This document shows, piece by piece, positions 1 to 5,593 of a stretch of 5,593 bases of DNA. The stretch spans positions 1-5,593 of the forward strand of contig JADGRT010000224.1 in the NCBI GenBank assembly GCA_017880715.1, read 5' to 3'. The notes beneath the pieces are model-generated. The model searched no databases, was not told the DNA's origin, and worked only from the letters and a program-made list of their open reading frames with translations. A program made the position numbers and the translations under genes. This stretch comes from Verrucomicrobiia bacterium (GTDB lineage Bacteria > Verrucomicrobiota > Verrucomicrobiia > Limisphaerales > UBA1319). Within the stretch, counting starts at the first letter, position 1, and the number at the start of each line of letters is the position of its first letter.

Positions 1-492
1 GCCAGGGTGCTGACCATGCCTTCGGGTGTAATTTGGCGAATGGTGTTATTGCTCGTGTCCGCCACGTAAATAGTCCCCGCACCGTCCACTGCAATGCCAG
101 AAGGGCTGTAAAATCGAGCACCACTCCCTGTACCGTCGGTGATGCCGCTATTTCCGGCCAACCCCGCCAGGGTGCTAACCATGCCTTCGGGTGTGATCTT
201 CCGAATGGTGTGATTGCCCGTGTCCGCCACGTAAATATTGCCCGCGTTGTCCACGGCAATTCCCGAGGGATTCATGAACCGAGCGTTACTGCCGGTGCCG
301 TCGCTAATACCGCCGTATCCCGCCCGTCCGGCCAGCGTGCTGACCATGCCTTCGGTGGTGATTTTGCGAATGGTGTGATTGCCCGTATCCGCCACAAAAA
401 TGTTGCCTGCGTTGTCCACCGCAACACCCGAAGGACCGTTGAACTGCGCCAAGCTGCCAAGACCATCCGCTTTCCCTGCTTGAGTTGTTCCC
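1..492 (-). repeat. Tandem 165-bp repeats encoding NHL blades
   Basis: On the plus strand near-identical blocks begin with gccagggtgctgaccatgcc at 1, a close copy at 166 and another at 331. The spacing is therefore exactly 165 bp twice. A degenerate further start lies at 493, giving a 162-bp last unit. Each unit encodes one 54-55 residue blade of the minus-strand NHL protein. Conservation is highest over the E-G-M-V-S-T-L-A-G and V-A-D-T-x-N-x-T-I-R segments and lowest in the loops between them. The array probably continues beyond the left edge. Confidence 0.85.
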
Positions 493-593
493 GCCAGCGT
501 TGTGACGGCGAGTGATTGCGAGCGCACCGACACCATGGATGCCACCAAAAAAACCGAAATCACGCCCCAAAACAATGGAATCGATTTGAGCAT
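1..593 (-). CDS. Secreted NHL-repeat beta-propeller protein, C-terminus cut off by the window edge
   Basis: This frame is open from the left edge to an ATG at 593 and gives 197 residues. The N-terminus (MLKSIPLFWGVISVFLVASM...) looks like a Sec signal peptide, with cleavage probable near residues 25-27. It is followed by NHL-type units of about 55 residues. Each has the core P-S-G-x-A-V-D-x-A-G-x-I-x-V-A-D-T, starting near residues 54, 109 and 164, then N-x-T-I-R-x-I and a linker E-G-M-V-S-T-L-A-G. NHL units fold as blades of a beta-propeller. Such exported proteins usually bind ligands or proteins, and no catalytic domain is visible here. Six or more blades would be expected, so most of the gene probably lies outside the window. 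The start is uncertain: a GTG two codons upstream (599) sits 7 nt from an AGGA Shine-Dalgarno, while the ATG is 13 nt from it. An in-frame stop lies just upstream. The NHL fold is confident; the biological role is unknown. Confidence 0.9.
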   Translation of the reverse strand, partial: MLKSIPLFWGVISVFLVASMVSVRSQSLAVTTLAGTTQAGKADGLGSLAQFNGPSGVAVDNAGNIFVADTGNHTIRKITTEGMVSTLAGRAGYGGISDGTGSNARFMNPSGIAVDNAGNIYVADTGNHTIRKITPEGMVSTLAGLAGNSGITDGTGSGARFYSPSGIAVDGAGTIYVADTSNNTIRQITPEGMVSTL

Positions 594-606
594 AAGCACG
601 GTGGCA

Positions 607-610
607 TCCT
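607..610 (-). promoter_or_regulatory. Shine-Dalgarno AGGA of the NHL gene
   Basis: Read on the minus strand, AGGA is followed by 7 nt and then GTG (599), or by 13 nt and then ATG (593). The spacing favours the GTG, which would lengthen the protein by two residues (start VLMLKS). The signal peptide is the same in kind either way. Confidence 0.5.
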
Positions 611-621
611 GCTTTTTTTAT

Positions 622-650
622 ATCATAACTGCAAGACAAATAATTCTCAA
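622..650 (-). promoter_or_regulatory. Sigma70-like promoter for the NHL gene
   Basis: On the minus strand TTGAGA (650-645) and TATGAT (627-622) are separated by exactly 17 nt. Each hexamer differs from the consensus (TTGACA, TATAAT) at one position. Initiation about 7 nt downstream would fall near 615, inside an A-rich tract. The leader would then be only some 15-22 nt, just enough to hold the AGGA. This is a prediction from sequence alone; PVC-group promoters are not well characterised. Confidence 0.55.
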
Positions 651-658
651 GTTCAACA

Positions 659-892
659 TCAACCTCCATAAACGGGTCTTTTTTGCAGGGACAATGGCAA
701 AATCTCCGAGGGCTGGCTGGTCTGGATGGACAGCTTGACCGTGCCGGGAACGATCCATGGAACCGTATCCACCTGGAGACGATAGGTTACCCCGTAACGC
801 ACTGGAAACTGGGTCCAACCTGTCAAACCGTCCCGATTTCCAACACAACCCATTGCCATGCAATGACAGGCCATGAATACGATTCGGGCCAC
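659..892 (-). pseudogene. Possible gene remnant or small ORF, function unknown
   Basis: A minus-strand frame of 77 codons starts at a GTG and ends at a TGA just upstream of the NHL promoter. Its last 50 or so residues look protein-like, with alternating hydrophobic strands (for example YGVTYRLQVDTV and PGTVKLSIQTS) and GC-ending codons as in the neighbours. The first 25 residues (rich in Met, Cys and His) do not look coding. No Shine-Dalgarno or signal peptide is evident, and an in-frame TAG closes the frame just upstream. The pattern fits the 3' end of a beta-sandwich-like protein whose 5' part has been lost, but a chance open frame is about as likely. I do not recognise a family. Confidence 0.2.
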
Positions 893-977
893 CCGCTAAG
901 TGAAACCAAGCCGGCAGCATCTCTATTTCGAAGTGGTGTTTGATTCTTAAAACCGAAGATCCCAACCCGCGCAAGGA

Positions 978-1019
978 CCCTACAAAACTTTGTCGCACCT
1001 GCGACAAAGTTTTGTAGGG
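978..1019. repeat. Perfect 20-bp inverted repeat with 2-nt centre
   Basis: The left arm 978-997 (ccctacaaaactttgtcgca) and the right arm 1000-1019 are exact reverse complements around the dinucleotide cc at 998-999. As RNA it would form a very stable hairpin with a tight loop. Neither flank has a T-tract on either strand (GGGGCTGAC to the right, CCTTGCGCG to the left on the opposite strand), and the flanking genes are divergent, so an intrinsic terminator is unlikely. Candidates are a dispersed REP/MITE-like palindrome or a binding site for a dimeric regulator. Confidence 0.85.
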
Positions 1020-1116
1020 GGGCTGACGGCACTGGCTCACGCAAATCACGCCGGATCCGAAAGCTGCTATTTCCTGATGGCGTAAAGTCAGATATCGCGG
1101 CAACATCGAGTCACCC

Positions 1117-4100
1117 ATGAAGATGCGAACACTCACTCTGAATCGCCAGTCGCCGCCCATGTCCGGCGGACGCAACCGGTTTCTTCTCCTGCTGGTTTGG
1201 CTGATTCTGGCCGTCCACCTCACCGCCGCCCAGACACCCCACATCTCCGGCGAACTCAAGCAATGGCACAAGGTCACGCTCACCTTGGACGGCCCAGCCG
1301 CACGAGAAACAGATCTGAACCCAAATCCGTTCACCGATTACCGGATGACCGTGACCTTCACTCACGAATCCGGCACGCCGAGCTACCAGGTGCCCGGTTA
1401 CTTCGCCGCCGACGGCAACGCCGCGAACACGTCCGCCGACTCCGGCAACCAGTGGCGGGCACACCTCTCGCCCGACAAGCCGGGCCAGTGGACCTATCGA
1501 GTCTCGTTCCTGAAAGGCCGACAGATCGCGCTGGAGGCACAAACGAACGGCGAGCCGGTCGCGAACTGCGATGGGCAGTCAGGCAGGTTCACCATCGCGT
1601 CCACCGACAAATCAGGCCGTGACTTTCGGGGCAAAGGCCGTCTTCAATACGTTGGCCAGCGCTATCTCCAGTTTGCCGGCACGAAAGAGTTCTTCCTCAA
1701 GGCCGGCGCCGACGCGCCAGAAAACCTCCTTGCCTTCGCGGATTTCGACGGAACGCGTTCCAACAAGAAACCAGACAGCGTGCGACCGGGTGAGGCCATC
1801 CCGAGCGGACTCAAGACCTGGCAACCGCATGTGCCGGACTGGCTTCCAGGCAACCCGACCTGGAAGGACGGCCGGGGCAAAGGTTTGATCGGAGCGTTGA
1901 ACTATCTCGCCGACAAGGGTTGCAACGCTTTTTCTTTCCTTACCTACAACGCTGGCGGCGATGGCGACGACGTCTGGCCGTTCCGAGAGCGCGATGACAA
2001 GTTGCATTACGACTGCTCCAAGCTCGATCAATGGCAGATCGTCTTCGACCACGCCACCCGACTCGGCCTTTACTGCCATTTCAAAACGCAGGAAACCGAA
2101 AACGACGATTTGAAAGGGCCCGGCGCCGCGCAATCGCTGGACGGCGGCAATCTGGGTCCCGAACGGAGGCTCTACTATCGCGAGTTGATCGCACGGTTTG
2201 GTCACTTGCTGGCCCTGAACTGGAATCTGGGCGAGGAAAACACGCAGACCACGGAGCAGCAACGCGCGATGGCACAATTTTTCTTCGATACCGATCCATA
2301 CCATCACCCTATTGTCATTCACACCTACCCCAACGAGCAGGACAAGGTCTATGCCGGCCTGCTGGGCGGCCAGTCCAAGCTAACCGGCGCCTCCCTGCAA
2401 AACAGTTGGCAGGCGGCGCACCAGCGGGTGCTGAAATGGGTGACCGAGTCGGAACAAACCGGCCGGCCATGGGTCGTGGCCAACGATGAACAGAATCCCG
2501 CTGGCCTGGGCGTCCCGCCCGATCCTGGCTATCGTGGATTCAATGGCATCGCCAAGGAAAAGGAACAGGACAAGCCCTACGATCTGCACGACATCCGCAA
2601 ATCCACGCTCTGGGGCACACTGATGGCGGGCGGTCAGGGCGTTGAATATTACTTCGGTTACCGGCTCCCGGAAAACGACCTGAAGTGCGAGGATTTTCGG
2701 AGTCGGGACCGGAGTTGGGATTACTGCCGCATCGCTCTGGAGTTTTTCAGGGCCAACGCGATTCCATTCTGGGAAATGAAAAGCGCCGACGCGCTCGCCG
2801 ACAACACCACGAACGACAACCGCCGGTACTGCCTGGCCAAACCCGGCCGAATCTACGTCGTTTATCTGCCGGATGGCGGCGCCACGGATCTTGACCTAAG
2901 CGGCGCAAACGGGATCTTCCGCATAAAATGGTTCAATCCGCGCACCGGGGGCCTGTTGCAGGACGGCCCCGTGAAACAAGCGCAAGGTGGCGCCCGCGTC
3001 GCATTGGGGCAGCCACCGTCGGACAGCCATCTGGATTGGACCGTCTTGGTGACCAAGTCGAGCGATGAACCGAACGCCGCGGACGCCAACGCACCCAAAA
3101 AGCCGAATATTCTTTGGCTCATCGCCGAAGACATGGGGCGGGAGGCGCTTAGCTGCTCAGGCACACACCAGGTCTGGACGCCGAACATCGATCAACTGGC
3201 GCGCGACGGTGTCCGCTACCGCCGCGCTTACACCACCGCTCCAGTATGTTCGCCCAGCCGCAGCGCCTTCATGACCGGCATGTACGCGACCACGCTGGGG
3301 GCGCATAACCATCGCTCCCACCGAGGCGATGGCTTCCAGTTGCCCGCCGGTGTTCGGGTGCTCACCGATTGGCTGCGCGACGCGGGATACTTCACCGCGA
3401 ACATCGTGAATCTGCCCGCTACCTGCGGTTTTAAGGGGACCGATAAGACAGATTGGAACTTTGAGCACCAAGGCAAGCCCTTCGATTCGGCGAACTGGGA
3501 CGACCTTAAATTGCACCAGCCGTTTTACGCCCAAATCAATTTCAGCGAAACCCATCGCACCTTTCATGGACCGGCCAAGGCGGATCCCGCCAAGGTGGTC
3601 ATCCCGCCTTATTATCCGGACGATCCAATTACGCGGAAGGACTGGGCCCAATACCTCGATTCCGCCAGCGAACTCGATCGCAAAATCGGCCTGGTTCTGC
3701 AACAACTGGCCGCCGATGGCCTGGCCGACAACACCGTCGTCGTGTTTTTCGGCGATAATGGACAGGCGCACGTGCGAGGCAAACAGTTCTGCTACGAGGA
3801 GGGTTTGCACGTGCCACTCGTCATCCGCTGGGCAAACAAACTTCCAGCGCCACAGCAGATCAAGCCCGGTGATGTCAACGACCGCTTTATCGAGGCCATT
3901 GATTTTGCGCCGACGATGCTGGCCATCGCCGGGGCCAGGAAACCCGCGAAGATGCAGGGCAGGATTTTCCTGGGGGACCAGGCGGAGGCCCCGCGGGAAT
4001 TCGCCTTCGGCGCTCGAGACCGCTGCGATGAAACCGTGATGCGCATCCGCACCGTGCGCGACGCGCGTTATCGTTTTATCGCCAATTTCACCCCGCAAAC

Positions 4101-4455
4101 ACCCCTGCTGGCTCCCAATGCTTACAAGGAAAAGCAGTATCCGGTCTGGAACCATCTCAAGGAATTGCATGCCCAGGGCAAGCTGACACCAGTCCAGGAT
4201 TTCCTCTGCCAGCCCGTGATGCCGCCGGAGGAACTCTATGACCTGGACACCGACTCTGACGAAATCCATAATCTCGCCAAGTCTGATGAACCTGCGCACC
4301 AGGCCGCTCTCAAGCGCCTGCGCGATGTTTTGAACCAATGGATTATGGAAACCGACGATCAGGGGCGCAACTTCGAGTCTGCCGAGGTCGTAGCCCGCAA
4401 CCAAGCCAAGCCAACGGCCCCCCAGCCAAAGAATAAGAAGAAAGGAATGAAATGA
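1117..4455 (+). CDS. Secreted bifunctional glycoside hydrolase-like / S1 sulfatase fusion protein
   Basis: This 1112-residue protein reads without interruption through two enzyme halves. Residues 1-38 are a signal peptide with a long n-region (core FLLLLVWLILAV, cleavage after TAA). A DUF5060 beta-sandwich follows (about 46-140; QWHKVTLTLDGP, NPFTDY, PGYFAADG). Next is a clan GH-A-like barrel (about 155-550) with WNLGEEN (369-375) and ANDEQNP (455-461); E373/E374 and E458 are candidate catalytic acids. A domain resembling the putative collagen-binding domain PF12904 (about 553-645; WFNPRTGG) closes this half. After a short Ala/Asn/Lys linker a full S1 sulfatase begins at P663-N664-I665. It has metal-site E671-D672, the formylglycine site C711-S-P-S-R715, H813, D880-N881 and K889, and it ends in a Lys-rich tail. 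It resembles the heparan N-sulfatase-like (S1_8) group, tentatively. No Met lies between residues 554 and 673, so the sulfatase has no obvious start of its own. An in-frame stop at 1075 limits the start. ATG 1117 has only a weak GAG ahead of it, and ATG 1159 (Met15) is a possible alternative. Substrate unknown. Confidence 0.9.
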   Translation: MKMRTLTLNRQSPPMSGGRNRFLLLLVWLILAVHLTAAQTPHISGELKQWHKVTLTLDGPAARETDLNPNPFTDYRMTVTFTHESGTPSYQVPGYFAADGNAANTSADSGNQWRAHLSPDKPGQWTYRVSFLKGRQIALEAQTNGEPVANCDGQSGRFTIASTDKSGRDFRGKGRLQYVGQRYLQFAGTKEFFLKAGADAPENLLAFADFDGTRSNKKPDSVRPGEAIPSGLKTWQPHVPDWLPGNPTWKDGRGKGLIGALNYLADKGCNAFSFLTYNAGGDGDDVWPFRERDDKLHYDCSKLDQWQIVFDHATRLGLYCHFKTQETENDDLKGPGAAQSLDGGNLGPERRLYYRELIARFGHLLALNWNLGEENTQTTEQQRAMAQFFFDTDPYHHPIVIHTYPNEQDKVYAGLLGGQSKLTGASLQNSWQAAHQRVLKWVTESEQTGRPWVVANDEQNPAGLGVPPDPGYRGFNGIAKEKEQDKPYDLHDIRKSTLWGTLMAGGQGVEYYFGYRLPENDLKCEDFRSRDRSWDYCRIALEFFRANAIPFWEMKSADALADNTTNDNRRYCLAKPGRIYVVYLPDGGATDLDLSGANGIFRIKWFNPRTGGLLQDGPVKQAQGGARVALGQPPSDSHLDWTVLVTKSSDEPNAADANAPKKPNILWLIAEDMGREALSCSGTHQVWTPNIDQLARDGVRYRRAYTTAPVCSPSRSAFMTGMYATTLGAHNHRSHRGDGFQLPAGVRVLTDWLRDAGYFTANIVNLPATCGFKGTDKTDWNFEHQGKPFDSANWDDLKLHQPFYAQINFSETHRTFHGPAKADPAKVVIPPYYPDDPITRKDWAQYLDSASELDRKIGLVLQQLAADGLADNTVVVFFGDNGQAHVRGKQFCYEEGLHVPLVIRWANKLPAPQQIKPGDVNDRFIEAIDFAPTMLAIAGARKPAKMQGRIFLGDQAEAPREFAFGARDRCDETVMRIRTVRDARYRFIANFTPQTPLLAPNAYKEKQYPVWNHLKELHAQGKLTPVQDFLCQPVMPPEELYDLDTDSDEIHNLAKSDEPAHQAALKRLRDVLNQWIMETDDQGRNFESAEVVARNQAKPTAPQPKNKKKGMK
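4442..4446 (+). promoter_or_regulatory. Shine-Dalgarno AAGGA inside the end of the fusion gene
   Basis: AAGGA lies 5 nt ahead of ATG 4452, within the codons for the Lys-rich C-terminal tail of the preceding gene. It supports 4452 as the start of the second sulfatase and indicates translational coupling across the ATGA overlap. Confidence 0.7.
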
Positions 4456-5593
4456 ATCACCGATACACTGCTCAGGCGCTGGGTTGGACGACCAACAACC
4501 GTAGCGGACTTCTTAGTAAAGGGTGGGCGATGCTAAACGCGTTGGCCACATTCTGCGCTTTAGGCATCGGATTGACCCTGGACGCGGCGCCCGCCACACC
4601 TCCGCCCAATATCGTCATCATCCTCGCCGACGATCTGGGTTTCGGCGACGTGAGTTGCTACGGCGCCACGAAGATCCAGACGCCGAACATCGATCGGCTC
4701 GCCCAAGCGGGACTGCGATTCACCGACGCGCACGCCTCGTCGGCCACCTGCACCCCTTCGCGCTACGCCCTGCTCACCGGCGAGTATCCGTGGCGTAAAA
4801 AGGGCACAGGCGTTCTGCCTGGCAACGCCGCGCTCATCATCGAACCGGGCCGCACTACATTGCCTTCCCTCCTGCAAAAAGCCGGCTACCACACCGGGGT
4901 GGTTGGCAAATGGCACCTCGGCCTGGGCAACCAAGGAGGTCCCGACTGGAACGCCGACATCAAACCGGGCCCGATCGAGATCGGCTTCGACTACAACTTC
5001 ATCATGCCGGCCACGGGCGACCGCGTGCCGTGCGTTTACGTGGAAAACCACCGCGTCGTCGGCCTCGATCCCAAGGATCCGATCCAGGTCAGCTTCGCCC
5101 AACCCGTCGGCGCCGAACCCACGGGCAAAGACCATCCTGAACTACTCCGGATGCACCCCAGCCACGGCCACGACCAAACCATTGTCAATGGCATCAGTCG
5201 CATCGGTTATATGAGCGGTGGCAAAGCGGCCCGCTGGGTGGACCAGGACATGGCCGATACGATCACCGCCAAAGCGGTCGCATTCCTCGAACAAAACCGG
5301 AATAAACCGTTCTTCCTCTACTTCGCCACCCATGATCCCCATGTGCCACGGGTGCCGCATCCGAGGTTTGTCGGAAAGAGCGGCTGCGGTGTCCGCGGGG
5401 ATGCCATCGTGGAGTTCGACTGGTGCGCGGGCGAAATCCTCAAAACCCTCGACCGCCTGCAATTGGCCGATAACACCCTGGTCATTCTCTCAAGCGACAA
5501 CGGGCCCGTCGTGGATGACGGCTACCGGGACGGCGCGGTGGAAAACCTCAACGGCCACCGGCCGGCCGGCCCGTTGCGCGGCGGCAAGTACAG
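4452..5593 (+). CDS. Secreted S1-family sulfatase (arylsulfatase A type), C-terminus cut off by the window edge
   Basis: The frame starts at an ATG overlapping the previous stop (ATGA, 4452-4455) behind a good Shine-Dalgarno. It stays open to the right edge, giving 380 codons. A hydrophobic stretch at residues 26-43 (AMLNALATFCALGIGLTL) followed by DAAPA reads as a signal peptide with an unusually long n-region. Met27 (position 4530) is an alternative start with a normal-length signal. The alkaline-phosphatase-like sulfatase core has metal ligands D60-D61 (IILADDLG), the formylglycine motif C100-T-P-S-R104, K153-W-H155 (VVGKWHLG), H294 (THDPH), D349-N350 (SSDNGP) and K379 in PLRGGKY at the very end. 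All expected S1 active-site positions up to this point are present. Family members usually run to about 450-550 residues, so roughly a hundred or more are missing. It is predicted to hydrolyse a sulfate ester on a glycan outside the cytoplasm, after a formylglycine-generating enzyme oxidises C100. Its sequence differs clearly from the fused sulfatase upstream, suggesting a different sulfate position. Exact subfamily not assigned. Confidence 0.93.
   Translation, partial: MNHRYTAQALGWTTNNRSGLLSKGWAMLNALATFCALGIGLTLDAAPATPPPNIVIILADDLGFGDVSCYGATKIQTPNIDRLAQAGLRFTDAHASSATCTPSRYALLTGEYPWRKKGTGVLPGNAALIIEPGRTTLPSLLQKAGYHTGVVGKWHLGLGNQGGPDWNADIKPGPIEIGFDYNFIMPATGDRVPCVYVENHRVVGLDPKDPIQVSFAQPVGAEPTGKDHPELLRMHPSHGHDQTIVNGISRIGYMSGGKAARWVDQDMADTITAKAVAFLEQNRNKPFFLYFATHDPHVPRVPHPRFVGKSGCGVRGDAIVEFDWCAGEILKTLDRLQLADNTLVILSSDNGPVVDDGYRDGAVENLNGHRPAGPLRGGKY

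Larger units (their letters stand above)
600..1116. other. Divergent intergenic region of about 517 bp
   Basis: This lies between the minus-strand NHL gene and the plus-strand sulfatase operon. It contains the NHL promoter and ribosome site near 607-650, a doubtful minus-strand open frame at 659-892, and a perfect palindrome at 978-1019. I could not recognise a convincing -35/-10 pair for the plus-strand operon. That promoter must lie here, most likely between the palindrome and 1116, unless an alternative sigma factor is used. No tRNA, riboswitch or CRISPR structure was recognised. Confidence 0.7.

Noticed and set aside
33..515. Plus-strand open frame with repeated V-I-A-R-V-R-H-V-N pattern
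   Set aside because: Its periodicity is only the reverse strand of the NHL repeats. The minus-strand frame has a signal peptide, the NHL core motif, a promoter and a ribosome site.
978..1019. Palindrome read as an intrinsic terminator
   Set aside because: There is no T-run on either side and no gene clearly ending into it; the two flanking genes diverge.
1612..2322. Minus-strand open frame of 236 codons opposite the glycosidase half
   Set aside because: Same reason: antisense shadow of a clearly coding frame, with no plausible start signals or family features.
3046..3120. A separate sulfatase gene starting at a TTG or GTG in the linker
   Set aside because: There is no Shine-Dalgarno, no stop codon ending the upstream domain and no signal peptide, which a secreted sulfatase would need.
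3157..4404. Minus-strand open frame of 415 codons opposite the sulfatase half of the fusion gene
   Set aside because: It is a mirror of GC-rich coding sequence. The plus strand carries all sulfatase motifs in order, and the antisense product shows no recognisable family pattern.
3178..4697. Shared 17-nt word gacgccgaacatcgatc in both sulfatase genes, as a possible direct repeat
   Set aside because: It encodes the conserved T-P-N-I-D sulfatase motif in each gene, so shared function explains it without recombination.
4560..5135. Minus-strand open frame of 191 codons opposite the second sulfatase
   Set aside because: Antisense to a frame with an intact CTPSR motif and the other active-site residues.

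Overview
The window reads as accessory, carbohydrate-focused chromosome of a Gram-negative, moderately GC-rich bacterium of the PVC group. Verrucomicrobiota is the best guess and Planctomycetota the alternative. This rests on gene content: a secreted NHL-repeat beta-propeller protein, a DUF5060/apiosidase-like glycosidase module with a C-terminal 'putative collagen-binding' domain, and two secreted formylglycine-type sulfatases. All three combinations are common in those phyla. No marker gene is present, so the taxonomy is inference.

Layout. (1) Positions 1-593, minus strand: the N-terminal part of a secreted NHL-repeat protein, running off the left edge. It is built from tandem DNA repeats of 165 bp and has a recognisable sigma70-type promoter (622-650) and a Shine-Dalgarno. 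(2) Positions 600-1116: a divergent intergenic region. It holds that promoter, a doubtful minus-strand open frame (659-892) that may be a gene relic, and a perfect 20-bp inverted repeat with a 2-nt centre (978-1019). (3) Positions 1117-4455, plus strand: one 1112-residue secreted protein fusing a glycoside-hydrolase-like half (DUF5060 beta-sandwich, GH-A-like barrel, collagen-binding-like beta domain) to a complete S1 sulfatase. (4) Positions 4452-5593, plus strand: a second, different S1 sulfatase, overlapping the first gene by ATGA and running off the right edge.

Genes 3 and 4 form a translationally coupled pair that probably acts outside the cytoplasm on a sulfated polysaccharide. The fused enzyme could remove a sulfate and cleave a glycosidic bond, and the second sulfatase could remove a sulfate at another position. 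Both sulfatases carry the Cys-x-Pro-x-Arg motif and so need a formylglycine-generating enzyme encoded elsewhere. The substrate cannot be read from the sequence. The glycosidase-sulfatase fusion is the most notable feature of the window, and the palindrome is the most notable non-coding one.
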